Source: Tetracentron sinense (lineage: Eukaryota > Streptophyta > Magnoliopsida > Trochodendrales > Trochodendraceae). Taken from it: 64,000 nt of DNA. The position numbers were made by a program, and so were the translations under genes. Position 1 is the first letter of the stretch. The number at the start of each line of letters is the position of its first letter. Below the pieces are notes generated by a model. That model made no database searches. It saw only the letters and a program-made list of their open reading frames with translations, and was not told where the DNA came from. Where the stretch lies: contig CM026563.1 of assembly GCA_015143295.1 (NCBI GenBank), positions 3,658,001 through 3,722,000 of the forward strand. Reading direction: 5' to 3'. This document shows positions 12,705 to 25,194 of the stretch, one piece after another.

Positions 12705-15700
12705 TCATACTTCCTTTCTGAAGAATTTCTTGGCCTGTCATTTAAATAAAGAAAATTAATGAGCAAAATAAAAGAGAGGGGAAGCAGGCCTTTTCAACAT
12801 CGCTATTAATTAGTTCAAGAAGCAGCAGCAAAAATACCAGAGCCTCTATAATCTCAAAAAGACACTACAAAAAAAAGAGTGAACCTTGAAGAAAACAAAG
12901 GGCTCAGCATGATCATGATGCCCCAAACTTGTCTAAGACTCAATACAACCTTTTTTGGGTGTCAATTAAGAGAGCATTGGTGGTTCTGCCAATTCAGAAA
13001 ACATCAATCTCATTTACTGGTAGGGTGTCCTTGCCATGCTCTTAAAATGGATCACACGTGGGACTTCCCACTATTACATATGACTTGCAATTGCAAGTAG
13101 AAATCCAGTATGTGGAAACAAGTGCCAGAATTCACAAGATAAAAACAAGTGTGAAATCCATTATATAGTTTTGTAAATTCTACCTGCTCCAGAGTCAGAA
13201 ACATGATCACGTTCCAAGATCCTAGCCGGCCAAAATTTGGAATGAACCCTTTATAAAATGCCAAAGGTCCCTGCAGAAACATAAACATATTAGGTTGCTG
13301 ATTTTTAAATGGAGCTGATGGCATTCATACAATAGTGCCTCATGTAATGGTTGGTTTTCTTTCAACTAAGAACCCAGATCAAACCCTATTAGAGATGCAT
13401 ACAAGAAGCACAAGAATGCCTAGAGTCTAGCAACAGTTAAGGGATGTAATTCAAATAAATTCGTTTTACTCGATCCCACCTTTTAAGGGATGATATCACT
13501 CTTAACAAAGCCGGAAACCATTGGATTATTAGAAGCAGGAACCACCACGTGTACAGAAATACTGATAGATTCTTAAAAGAATAGAGGCACGTAGATCAGA
13601 AATAAACGAAAATTTAAGAAAATCTCAATAAGGGGAGCATGTCCGTTCAGAGGTACCAGAGCAGGCACAGAAGCACTGATATTTCAAGACAGGCCAACTT
13701 CTAAAGCAAAGTATGTGTAAGGCAAGTAAGGTTATTTATAGCCTTATTATTATTATTATTTGGGGGGGGAGTAAACATTTTACCCACTTGAAAAAAAAAC
13801 GTACCAAAAACAGTTAAGGCACAACATAGCTTTATAAAGTCCAAACTATTTATCAATTTGTATTGTTTAGACATGAATGTAGGCAAATGATAAATCGTCA
13901 CAAAGAAGAGCAAAGGCATACATTATGCTGCTTTCTGTTCCTACTTTCATACACAACAAATCGTAAGTAGCTCATTATGGGTGGAGTTACTATTTCACAT
14001 GAAGCAGTGGCCAAAAATATGAGCCATGCACCACAAAAAGGAAAAGTCCCCTCCCCGACAACCAAAAGTACAAGATCATAGAATCAGATGACTTTTATGT
14101 GAATCGCGTGAATTACACCGCCAACAACAAATTACAATGATAAATATTGTGAAATTTCTTATGGTTAAGTTCTTCACAAGTAAATACAAATTTAAGAACA
14201 GAACTGTTCTTGGTTTCACGTTTCAACAACTGTCGAGTTGTTCTTAGACCACCCGCTAAGATATTAGAGCATAACTATGGCAGCATGATTTATCCAAAAA
14301 GGATGCTAAAAAACAAAGTGAAAAGAAAAGTGGACATACATCATTCTTCAAAGTCTTGACGAAACAATCCAGTGTGCTCTTGTAGGTTGGATCTCCCATC
14401 ATTCTAGACTTCACCTGCAAAATAACCAGTAAAGCATCTAAATTTTTTATTACTGCTTTATAGATAATTAGAAGAAGGTGAACGATGCTGTTAAACCATT
14501 TGATGAGTGAACAGGGAACCAATTTATTTACTACAAACAAACTAAAGGGGAAATCATGTCTTACGCCCAACAGACTTCATCCAAGATAACTCTGAGCGAT
14601 CAGACCATCCACAAGAAAATACAAATAATTCCCTTTTAGTTCAGAGACGCCAAAATAATTTTACAATGGCACGTACTCAGAAGAACCTGGATCGATTTAT
14701 ACGTGGATCATACCTAAGTAACCAAAGTGGGAGCAGGCAGCGAGAGTGCGGGAGCGTCAAATTTTAATTTAGCATAGGGTCGAGAGCGCCGATATATATA
14801 AATAATATTTTAATATTTTTTTAAAAAACCAAAATTATATTATTAAATTTCAAGGATTAGTGAATCTTAACCATAGTTAATAAGAATTTTAAAAAATCAC
14901 GAGTTGACCTCTGGGTGCAATTTAACTTAGGGAGGGTTCAATCACAATTGGCGATTGAACTCAGGGAGAGTTCCATCGCAATTGGCTGTATCCCATCTCT
15001 CGTATAAAAAAAAGAATAAAAAAATATTAAAAATAAATACAGTAAAAAGACTTACTGACATTTGTACACGAAGGTACAAAAGATGTAAGACATTTGTAAG
15101 AAAGAAGGTGCAAAAGATGTAATAGATGTAAGTCATTTGTAAGAAAGAAGGTACAAAAGATGTAAAACTTTTGTAAGAAGGTACACCACAAACCGCTCCA
15201 GTCTCCACTACTGTGAAACCACGCTCCATTACCCGTGAAACCGTGCTCCCATGACAGTTTCGCTCTCAAACCGTGAGAGCAAGGTTTGAGAGCGGGAGCA
15301 GACTGGAGTACCCACGGTTTGGTTACTAAAGATCATACTATAATTAAAGGGCATTAAATTCGAACTTTAATATGATCAATGAAGTACCCAATCCTTGTAA
15401 GTATCTGTTAAATTTTTAAACGCTTCTAACTTGAGCAGTCTTAATCTTTGCAGCAAGGACTGTTACACACCAGAAATGGATCAGCTACGCTGAGCCATTA
15501 AAGTTTAAACCTTGGTGGCTGTATATATATATATATATACATATATAGTGAGAGAGAGAGAGAGAGAGACTCATTGGTAGAGATGTATTACATTAAAGAT
15601 ATCATCATTAGAGTATTTATTTTTATGGTATACAGGATCCAATAATCTTCAGTGTGTTGATGAAATTGAAAAAATACATTGAAACTTTGTATCATTGTGC

Positions 15701-18700
15701 TTCCTTTCAACAACTTGCATTCTTCCACGTTTGTTTTTGTCCCTTATATTAAAACGGGGCAAATTTAAATGTATCAAATTTACAGAATGCCTTTAACTTT
15801 TTCTTTTCTTTTTTTGATCGATAATGCGGGAATATTTATTAATAAATGAGGGAAACGATCACAAGAAAGTAAGAGTAGAGAACAAAAAAGTTTACAATGT
15901 TGTAAACTAAAATCTGTATGATATCCTAAGCGCTAACAGCTCCTGAAAGATGATAGTTGTCATCCCAGCACTCGGCCCAGATCCACCCCTCCATCCCGGT
16001 TGGAGACCCACTCCTAGAATAGTAATCGGATACAATCTTGGATGCGAGATATGGAGGATGAGGAGTTATCAAAACTCTCATTTTCCTCTTTGTCCAAAAG
16101 CCCCATGAGATGGCTCCCAGTAATATACACTTATATTGCATCATTGCTTGCAAAAGGATAGAGCACATCTCTAGAAAACAATACAAGATCAATTACTGCA
16201 AGTTACATTAACCGTAATACTCTTGCATTGCTTTTCAGGAGAAAATTACCACGTAAAGTGCAAGTTTAAAAAGCAGCATGAGAGCAATGCAAAGCACTTA
16301 TTTGCACATTGTGGAAATGCCTTGTTTTGCTATTAAATGACAATAAACAACATTAAATTTGCTTTTGAGATGCTAAACAAATGTAAATGTTTGGCTTAGG
16401 TCTGATGTGTGTGTGTGTTCTGAATACCTCTTCAACCAAAAAAAAAATCAAAAAATGAATTCCGCTTAGCGGCTGGGTGTTACTCTCCTAATTATAGTCT
16501 CACCTTGGTTGGGTACTAGCCTTGGCAGGGGTGTATAAGGGACCAAGGCCCTCATTAAGTGAGGCCCTTTTGGAGTGGTTGTGTGGGTTTACCCTTATGA
16601 CACCGTAGCAGTTACCTTTGGTCCTGATGTGTGTGTGTGTTTAGATTACTTCTTCAACCAAAACAAAATGAAAATGTTTGGCGAGATTATTATGTCCAAT
16701 AATCTAGTAGTAAATTTATCATATCCATACAATTCTTGCTTTAAACTTTTGAACCGGCATACAGATATATTAAGGAAACACGTTTCATAGAATATCAGAA
16801 GCATAAAATTTCCTTGGCTTTCAAAATGCAATCGTCAGCAGAAAAATCAAGATTGTACACTGATGGACATTATGGCACCCTGCTAAAAAAAGGAGTAAAA
16901 GCAAATAATCATTCAAAATTCACAATCCCTGTTCCTGAAAGTAATTCAGTTGCAGATTCAAATGAAGAATGAATTTAAGAAAAGGGAAGCTCTCATTTCA
17001 AATACTATATGCTAAATGAACTCGCCCTGTCATTGTTCACAGATTGCCCAAAAAGAAAAGAATAAAAAAAGTGCAAAAAAATTACCCAATTTACATACCA
17101 TCCAATGTCGAACTTTGCAGATAATGAAGTACTGGGAAATGGATGAAGAAAGCTTACCACATCAACTGGGGAGCCAATACAAACTGCGAAAAAACCAGCC
17201 CCCAGACCAGATAAGATATGAGTCAAAACATTATCTGTGAACCCTGGAATTTTCAAAATCGTCTGCATTGGGATAAACAAATTAGACAGAGCAACAATTT
17301 ACCCATTATAACACAAGGACTGAAGGAAAGCTCATCTGTGAGATTAAACATAGTGAGTTTACCTGTTTCACTTGGTCGTAACTGGCTAGTTCAGCAGCAT
17401 TAATAATAGCATTCCGTGCTATGTTTGGCCCAAGTCCAGTCCACAAAGCCCCTACTCCTTCCTGGATTTTAGATCAAATTTAGTAAATTTGAGTAAACAG
17501 CTTGAATGAATGAACATCAAGTTTTTTTGTTAGAAGCAACACCTGTCTCACTATTGTGGAATAAGCATTCAAAGCTCCAGAGTAACGCCTTGGCACCCCT
17601 GGTGGCAACTTTCCCTCGGATTGAAGTCGAACTTTCACGAGATCAGTTGGATTAGCAATTGTAATTGCAAGAGCACCTGTTTGATGTTACAGATACCCGT
17701 TTAGCATGTCCCCAAGGCAAAAGGAAAGATGATGAAATCATTTTAGCGCCTATGTTAGAGCAAACAGAAAGGTCAAGGTAAAGCTTAAATCTACATGCAT
17801 CCAGCAAAGCTGATCAAGGCATATGGCAGTTCAATTTCCTTGTCACTTACGAAATAAACAAGAATTATAGAACAGTCACCAAATGTACTCACCGGTCGTA
17901 AGTCCAGCAAGAATTTTCTTGGACAAAGGAACATCTCCAACAAAATCACTACCAACATAAAAGGTCTTAACCTGTTCAACACGAAGTGCATACATGACCA
18001 TCGATGAAATACAAAGCAAACAGAAAACACCAAGTAATGAACACCAACTAGTCCGTGACATGAAAAGATTCGAAACACACCGGTTCATACAACCCAATCC
18101 TTAAACCCCCAAAGAGACACTGACGATGTAGCCCTGGTACAATGCCTTTCCAGAGTGCAGATAGGCCTTCTTCCCTGGCAATAGTAGCAACAGTACCCAA
18201 CATGCCCCTGTATTTAGGTAAAGCCATCCCATCCCCCGTAGGAGCATTCTTTTGGAGCTGAAGCCTAACTTTAGCAGTGTCCAAAGGAATAGTACAGATC
18301 TGCATGAAATCCATGTTCGTGAAGACAAGTAAACACTTCATTATTACTAACCTATAATATCTATACAAGTAAATTACATTAATGACCTGTTACATATAAG
18401 ACCGAAACACACACACACGTGAGCCTAGTTGGTTCTGGGACCTCTATCATATTGCTCAAAGCATTTCAAGATCGAAATGAATCTTGAAATCCTTGCTGCC
18501 TTGAGTCAGTCTATAGTACTCAACTCGAGTTATATGTAATAAATTGAGTTTCTTCAGAATGGGGTTCTTACAGAAACCATTTGAGTTACAAACAAAGAAT
18601 CAAAATACAACTCAAGAAACAATGCCAAGTACTCTGATGAGTTTAGACCCGAATTGCGCAAGTGAGCCTCTTTTAGCTGGATACAAATTTTGAGTTTTAC

Positions 18701-19377
18701 ACATTAATTTGGAGAACTTGAAAAACTGCAAAGTCAAATAGTGGGCTCCATACCAACTTAGCAAGGCAACAGATGAAAACATAACCCGTCAACCATCACA
18801 TGTACTGTAAATACAACAAAGAGAAGCCCTTCTCCCCATCCTATTGCTCTTACGTGAGTATTCCTTTTATCCAAATGTCAAAATTGTTCAAACTTTAGAA
18901 TTCAACATGATTAACCTCATTTGAGGCAGTATTTAGGCAGCAATCATCGAATCCATAGACTAATCCATAGACTGGAAAATATTATTATAAATAATTAGCT
19001 GCAGTTTCCCATGATTGAATCATGATCTGTTCTGTAATTTAGATATGCTGCGTTTCTCAGAATCAACGATCACACTCAATTGATATAATTCTCAACAGAG
19101 GCACAAAACAAAATAATATACAATTTTCGATCCGCATTGAAAAGCAAATCTACAATCAAACTCACAAACTGAGAAATTAAGATCAATAAAATATAGAATA
19201 AATATAAGAACGAAATCAGGTGACAAACAACAAACATTTCTCCTGGATAAAAAAAACTAGTACACTGAAATAACGATGAATGAAGATGGTCAATACCTCG
19301 GCGAAACAAGCGGCAAAAGCGCTGCTCGCAAACGTTCCGGCGAACGAAATCTCGGTCTTGGGCTTGTGATCGGCCAT
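12705..19377 (-). CDS. UCP1: mitochondrial uncoupling protein, UCP1/PUMP1 type, 9 coding exons
   Basis: Minus-strand coding exons: 19377-19297, 18299-18081, 17971-17893, 17676-17543, 17461-17363, 17262-17158, 14414-14340, 13270-13184, 12734-12705. They sum to 302 aa with consistent phases and GT-AG introns. It is a three-repeat mitochondrial carrier of the inner membrane. The Px[DE]xx[KR] signatures are visible as [10 protein letters not shown] (from residue 32), [10 protein letters not shown] (from 136) and PVDVVKSRMM (from 236). The start [20 protein letters not shown] matches plant UCP1/PUMP1. Family members move protons, fatty-acid anions or dicarboxylates and amino acids, and moderate respiration and ROS. 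The last exon codes only AKKFFRKEV. Intron 6 (2.74 kb) contains a 617-bp MITE. UCP2 is the alternative name; the N-terminus favours UCP1. Confidence 0.95.
14714..15330. mobile_element. 617-bp MITE in UCP intron 6
   Basis: A perfect 8-bp direct repeat GATCATAC flanks it (14706-14713 and 15331-15338). The left end is CTAAGTAACCAAAGTGGGAG. The right end, read inward on the other strand, is TTTAGTAACCAAACCGTGGG, giving a terminal inverted repeat of about 18 bp with mismatches. Inside are a fold-back repeat arm (about 14850-14930) and short tandem units of the type AAGAAGGTACAAAAGATGTAA (15060-15185). The 8-bp duplication suggests hAT, but the ends are not the usual CAGGG. Confidence 0.7.
15523..15570. 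repeat. compound (AT)n/(GA)n microsatellite
   Basis: An alternating TA tract, a short spacer and a GAGAGA tract, in UCP intron 6. Simple-sequence DNA. Confidence 0.9.
16398..16665. repeat. inserted block flanked by near-identical 38-bp segments
   Basis: The segment CTGATGTGTGTGTGTGTT followed by CTTCTTCAACC-like sequence occurs at about 16401-16440 and again at about 16623-16662. The block between contains a GGGACCAAGGCCCTC / GAGGCCCTTTTGG palindrome and TAGCCTTGGCAGGGGTG. It may be a SINE-like insertion with a long target repeat, or a local duplication. The class is uncertain. Confidence 0.4.
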
Positions 19378-20074
19378 TAAAGACTGTAAACCGATTCCGG
19401 AAAACAGCGATCAGGTTGCCAGAAAACAATTTCAGTGAAGCTGGGCTATGAGCAGATTAGGGTTTTATATAGTCGAGAAAAGTGTTTTCAGAAGCCAAAA
19501 AATAAATAAATAGAGAGGAGAAAAAATAGAAATGATAAAAACAGGGCTAGACTCTAGAGGCGAATCTCGGGAAAAGGAACAACGAAGGTGGCGCAAATGG
19601 GTCTGTGCTCTGCTATTCCTCGTCACCATCATTTATTCGCGTTGCCACTGGCCGATATATATCCATCACAGGAGTGCCCCTTCAAGTGTACAGGGGAGGA
19701 ATACTGTGCTTCTGGGACTATAACCGTACCATGATACTCGGCAGGGTGATTGTTGATTGTTGATTGTTATGATCTGGGCTTGGGCGTGACAGCTGAACAA
19801 ATGCTGATCTAGATCATGTTATTTCGCGGCATGGCACAGCTGGAGAGTGGAGAGCAAGTTGCCTGAAGATACCCTCCGTGAATTGTCCCACACTAACCAA
19901 ATGAGAACTTTTTTAGCAATTTTCAAGACCTTTGATTGAGACATGCAAAGCCCTAACCCTAGTAGCATATCTCTATGTGGTAGGACAAGTGTCACTACCA
20001 TAAAATCTTCTTGAGTTGGGATATATTCATTTAAGATTGAACTTTGGAGTTCACATGTTAACACTACGTGACTC
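19378..20074. other. UCP 5' region and spacer
   Basis: The UCP 5' UTR and promoter should lie here. A short open frame on the + strand (19532-19723) has no family resemblance and overlaps the probable promoter. Confidence 0.4.
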
Positions 20075-20245
20075 TTTACACCCCCGCCTCATGGGGGAGT
20101 GGTAGGGGTGTGGTCTTCAATGTGGGAGGTCGCGGGATCTAATCCCCGGGTATGAGTTGTAAGAGCTTTACTGTCCGGCTAATATCTAATCCTACTAATA
20201 GGCTAACATAGGTGAATGATAACCGCACCACAAAGAAAAAAAACA
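20075..20245 (+). repeat. possible tRNA-derived SINE
   Basis: The segment has a polymerase III box B-like motif, GGGATCTAATCCC (expected GGTTCRANTCC), about 40 bp downstream of a TGGTAGGGGTGTGGTC block resembling box A. The tail then runs to CCTACTAATAGGCTAACATAGG. The layout matches a plant tRNA-type SINE; ends and target repeats were not resolved. Confidence 0.35.
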
Positions 20246-20411
20246 CTATGTGACGATTCACTAATGGCAAGGGTGTGATCCTTAGGTGAGAAAGTAAGTG
20301 AAAGAAAATAATAAAAAAACTAAAGATTCTTACAAAACAATCATCAAAAAATGAAAGGAATTTTTGGGATAAAGTTAGTGCATACAAAGTTTAACAATCT
20401 AACCTTGATTT

Positions 20412-20412
<1 letters not shown>

Positions 20413-20443
<31 letters not shown>
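20413..20443. repeat. (TA)n microsatellite
   Basis: About 15 uninterrupted TA dinucleotides. Confidence 0.95.
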
Positions 20444-20446
<3 letters not shown>

Positions 20447-21231
20447 TCTTAAGAATTAAATTTTTTAAACCAAAATTAGAAGGGGAATTAAAATTGCTTT
20501 GTGAATTGGACAGGGCGAAGACTTAAATAGCAACCACGTTGCACACACAATGCACGTTGGGAAAAATTTTGAATTATGCATATGGGCATTCCCTACACAG
20601 CGCCTATTAAATCAATTACAAGTTTCGGTTTTTAGCTAAAAGCAATAACATGTGATGGTTTTTTTTGGTGAGAGTGGGAATGACTACGTGTAGGACTAAC
20701 ACGGCTCAAGAAAGTATTAACTATAATTCTGGGGTAATATGTATTAAGTAGTAAAAATGAAATGTTTGTTTTAAATTTTAATAAATTAAATTGGTAAGTA
20801 CTAATTTTATGGATTAACTAGTTTGGATTAATCCAATTATCTGATCTGCAATTAAAGCAATACAATATTTTTTTATCACACATGTCATAATTTAAGTTCA
20901 ATAATACTTATCATTTATGCTTCTTAATTAAACAAAAATATATATTATTTTGCATTCAACATGTATACATTCCATTAGCAGCGTGTAGAAAGGTCAAAAA
21001 AATAAAATAAAAAATAAAAGAATTAGAGAGAATAAAGCAAAAATGACATCTTTGAATATGTCAACAACAACAAAAATGGTATATAAAAAAATTAAGACTG
21101 CGTCATTTTCATCCCTATCCAAAACACAGCCTAAATTAATCAAACAGCTTTGTCCTCCTAAATATAAAAGAGCTGTGTGTGTGTTTTTTCTGTTTTTTTG
21201 GAAGGTAAACTGTCATATCCTCATGTTCCTA

Positions 21232-21395
21232 GTAAGTATTAACACCACTTTTAACCCTGATTAAGCTTAATAATTTAAAGTTAAGATTTTTGTTTTTTTT
21301 TTTCTCTAAAAAACAACATTGGAGTGCTTAACTCTAGGGCATGAGTGAATCTTAACCGTAGTTGGAAAGTATTAAAAAGTAGGGCTTGGAGCAAT
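21232..21395. repeat. fold-back repeat copy
   Basis: The left arm AAGTATTAACACCACTTTTAA with CTGATTAAGCTTAA faces an inverted right arm ending GAATCTTAACCGTAGTTGGA, separated by a T-rich loop. Member of the GGTTAAGATTCA family. Confidence 0.5.
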
Positions 21396-21479
21396 GAAGA
21401 CCGCCATCCCCCTACATATTTGGGATACACAGTCAACCAACCATTTACCTAGTATAAAATGGGGGAAGATTATTTGCGT

Positions 21480-21668
21480 GCGCATTCTATAGTGCGTCAC
21501 TTTTGACTCACTTTAACTGTGATTAAGATTCACTAATTCTTATGATTAATTCATTTAACATTTGTTTTTAGGAAAGGGAAATTTACAAAATAACCCTTAA
21601 GTCAATGAATCTTAACCACAATTAAATAGGTTAAAAGGGACACGTGGCAAGCTAGGGGCGTGTACATT
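21480..21668. repeat. fold-back repeat copy with clear inverted arms
   Basis: The left arm contains CTTTAACTGTGATTAAGATTCA split across 21520-21541. The right arm (21604-21650) contains TGAATCTTAACCACAATTAA and GGGACACGTGGCA, its inverted complement. The loop is AT-rich. Member of the GGTTAAGATTCA family. Confidence 0.65.
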
Positions 21669-21761
21669 CCTTTGGAACGTACCACATAAAGTGACAATAA
21701 AAATAAATGTCAAATAAAATTAGCAAGTGTAGATAGAAGGATGCTTCTTAAAAATTAAGGG

Positions 21762-21905
21762 AAATTCTAGTGAGACGGCAAAGGGCCGAGACCACACCGA
21801 GACTACCAATGTGATGAGTGGATCTCAAAAAAATAAAATCGGATTTATGAAAATTTTGAGATCCGCTCATCACATGTGCAGTCTCGACCCTTTGCACTTT
21901 CAGTA
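21762..21905. repeat. hairpin MITE-like inverted repeat
   Basis: The arms CGAGACTACCAATGTGATGA..GGATCTCAAAA and TTTTGAGATCC..CTCATCACATGTGCAGTCTCG pair over about 33 bp with three mismatches, around an AT-rich loop of about 25 bp. Outer GCAAAGGGCCGAGAC / GTCTCGACCCTTTGC segments extend the pairing. Target repeats not resolved. Confidence 0.6.
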
Positions 21906-22051
21906 ACAAAGTCCTACAATTAAAACCCCCATAATGCACAATCTCTTCCTGAAGAAATAAAACGAAGAAGAAGGGGGGGAAATTGACAAAATAATTAAGA
22001 ATAATCAATTTGGAATTCACAAGAGAATGTCAAAAAAAATGCCCTTCCATT

Positions 22052-22720
22052 TAGGGTTACACTCAAGCTAAGCTAATTCAACTCATCTTGCTTGAGCTAA
22101 GCTCAAGCCAGCATTTCAAGTTCCAACGAATCAAGTCAAGCTTTTATTTGAGTTCAAATGTTTGAACAAGCCAATTAAGCTCAAGTCAAATTGGAAGCTC
22201 GGCTCGTTTAAGGATTGGTTCGTCTTGAGTTCAACTCGGTTCGAAATATATATTTATATATATATATATATATATAATATTTTTTATAATGTTATTTATA
22301 TTAATAAAAAATATTATTTTAATATTTTTTATTACATATTATAATAATTTTTTATTTAATTAATAAATAAGTTTAAGATATAACAATAACAAAAAGGTTA
22401 AGAAGTTAAAAGCAGCTACTCTAATCTAACCCTCTAATCTTTGGATCGAAGGATTATCCTCAAAATTTATTTACATACACGAATGTATTAATTTTTTATA
22501 GCTTGTATTATAATTTATTAATAAAAATTTTGATTAAAATTAAATAAAATAATTCCAAAAAAGAAACTTGACCCGGCCCGAGTTTGGCTCAACTTGAATA
22601 AAGCTCGAGCTCGATAAGTTTGTTAAAGCCAAGGTCAAGCCTAGACATTTGAGCTCAAAACAAGCTAAGTTTAAGCCGAGCTCAAACATGTTCAAGCCAA
22701 GCTCTTCGAATACACCCCTA
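22052..22720. mobile_element. hAT-type MITE, 669 bp
   Basis: The flanks are CTTCCATT (22044-22051) and CTTCCATC (22721-22728), an 8-bp duplication with one difference. The left end is TAGGGTTACACTCAAGCTAA; the right end inverted reads TAGGGGTGTATTCGAAGAGC. Subterminal CAAGCTAAGCTC-type repeats occur at both ends and an AT-rich core with a TA microsatellite lies between. Same general class as the element at 5.75 kb. Confidence 0.75.
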
Positions 22721-22901
22721 CTTCCATCTCTTATTTTGACACGTGCATCAATGAAATGGGGCCGGGTAGTAGTTAGAGAGAGAAATTGGGAGGTGATTAA
22801 TGTGGTTAGAGAGATGTAGGCGGGAGAGGTGTGCGATAAGAGAAGTAATTAGGACTTGGAAGGTAGCGGTGGGCTCCATTGTATGTGCTTGAGGAGACAT
22901 G

Positions 22902-23300
22902 TAGGGTTGTATTCGGGCCGGGGTTTTCCAGGCTTGGCCAAGCCCAGCTTGAAAGGGTTCGTTCTAGGCTCGAAGTCCGGCTCGGCCCGAAATCAAGCTT
23001 GAAAGCTCGGCCCGAATTCAAAAGCCTGGCTCGAAGATCGGCTTGGCCCAAATTGATTCAAGCTTGAATCGGGCTTGGCTTGAGCTCAACTTGAATACTC
23101 AAAAAATAAAATAATAATAATAATAATTTATATTATATATATATATATATATATATTTAATAATATTCAAGCCGAGTCGAGCCGGACCGAATCAAACAGA
23201 GGTTGGTCCGAGCTCGACATGATTGAATTTTATTTTTTTTAGGCTCGGCTCGGCCTGATAAGCCTAAAATTCGAGAAGGTTTGATATTTGTAGTGCCCTA
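22902..23300. mobile_element. probable hAT-related MITE, no target repeat found
   Basis: The ends are TAGGGTTGTATTCGGGCC on the left and TAGGGCACTACAAATATC when the right end is inverted. The inside is rich in GGCTCGGCCCGA and CAAGCTTGAA motifs, like the subterminal repeats of the neighbouring element. Flanking 8-mers do not match, so one border may be wrong or degraded. Confidence 0.45.
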
Positions 23301-23911
23301 GTTGCGTCTTTGGAAGATTTGTGATTGGGGCTAGCAAAATTCAAATATATATATATATATGGGTGCTATGCAAACACTCGTATTTCTTTGGTATTTAGGG
23401 GAGACATGGGCATGGAGGTAAGTGTCTATTTTTATCGATAAAAAACCGTGGGCCAATTTATAGAAAGTGATAAATGTATTTAATCGCCGGTTGAACTAGA
23501 AAAATTGGTAATAAGTTAGGTCTACGGTTCTAAAAGGGTCATAATCGCCCCTAGTTTAAAACCTAAAACCGTCCATTTGTGTCATGATTGGTAGAACTAA
23601 CCGTTCAATCCGTCGAGTCATTTAGTGTTGAAAAAATCAAGAAAAAACTAAAAAATATATACGTAAAGAATTATTTAAGATTAAAAATTTCGAACCGGTC
23701 AAATCGGTCACCTAGTTTGAGGCCCAATCCGGTTACGTAAACATTGAAAATGCCAGAGACACTACTGCCCACTGAAAGAAAAAAAAACTGAGATCAAAGC
23801 CTAAAATCACACTATCTTTCCCTCATTAATTATACATTTTTTTACACATAACTAAGCTTTAGCTTGTTTTATTGTCAAAAAGTGTCCATCAATAGATTGA
23901 TGCCTACACTA

Positions 23912-24125
23912 AATTTTTTTTTTTGGAACTCGGGGTGTCCCAACCCTTTGGGTCAGGACTAATCCCCAAGGGTCCGACGTGAGCCCGCAACCCACTACAC
24001 CAGGTAAGCTTAGGTAAATCCATGCGGTGCTGGCCCCAAAGGGAGAGTGAGAAATGGAACCCAGGACCTCTCACTTGAGGAAAGGCTCAAGAACCACTGG
24101 TCCACCCCACTAACCCTATCGGCAA
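23912..24125 (-). repeat. probable tRNA-derived SINE, minus strand
   Basis: Read on the minus strand it begins near CCGATAGGGTTAGTGGGGTG and carries a box B-like GGTCCTGGGTTCCA. It ends GTCCTGACCCAAAGGGTTGG..CCGAGTTCC and is followed by a poly(A) tract (the T-run at 23912-23925). A pol III box plus a 3' A-tail is typical of SINEs. Confidence 0.5.
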
Positions 24126-24728
24126 ATAAACAGACGATAAAGGGTTCATTTTGCTGGTAAGGTGGTGATGTTGGAAAGTATGTTTTATTGAGAAAAATAA
24201 TTCACGTGTCTAGTACGCAAAAAGGTTTGATTTTTAGGGATTTGTGTGGTTAAAGGCTTGAATTGAGATTGTAGGGTTGTGTGTGTGAGTGTGTTGATTT
24301 GTGTATTATCTAAAAAAGAGGTTTGATTTTTTGGGATTTAAAAAAATGTAGTCAATTTTATTGTACATTTTGCCTAAAATTTTCATTGTCAAAAAGATGA
24401 TTATTTGTTATGGTGTTCCATCAAAATTTTGTTTCTCAAGTTATACTTGTTTTATGCAATTGATCACTTTAATATGTAAATATATAATTTTAATATGAAT
24501 AATTTAAGAAAAAAAATTACTCGTAATATATATTGGTTTCCATCTAACTTTCATGTAAACCAAATACATCAAGAAAAGAAAACAAAATTTTCCTAAAATT
24601 TTCTTGACGAACCAAGTGCACAAAATAGTAACTATTATTGCACACATTCATCTCTTATTTTATTTGATAGCATCACTTAAAAAATAAAAAAAACTAATGT
24701 GTGAACTAGTATCAACTATACATGTATT

Positions 24729-25194
24729 TAGGACTGTCAACAGGTTGGATTCAGACCGGATCTGCCCTAGATTTGAATCTGATCCGATTAAGAATTTGAT
24801 AGATTCGAATATGATTCGAGATATGTCGGATCGTTAATTAATCAATCAAAATCTGATTATATCTGTAAGATCTGAATCTGATCTGATATGATCCGATTAA
24901 GGTTAATTAAAAAATATATATTTTAATAATATAAAAATCTAATAGTTTCTTAATTAACTCTAATTAATGTTCATTATTTTAAATTAATATTTTATGCATA
25001 GAAAATCTATATAATATATTTGAAATGATTAAGAAAAGTTATTATGATCAGATCATATTTTAATCGATCGGATCGTCGCATATTCAGATCTAATCCGATT
25101 ATAATCAGATTCCACCGATTCGACATATCACATATATGGTCCAAAGTTCGGTTAATCAAATCCGGATCTTGATCCGATCCATTGGACAACCCTG
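24729..25194. mobile_element. possible degenerate TIR element
   Basis: The left end is TAGGACTGTCAACAGG; the right end inverted is CAGGGTTGTCCAATGG. The interior repeats GATCCGAT / ATCGGATC motifs many times on both strands. The flanking 8-mers CATGTATT and CATACACT match at only five positions, so the target duplication is not convincing. Confidence 0.4.
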
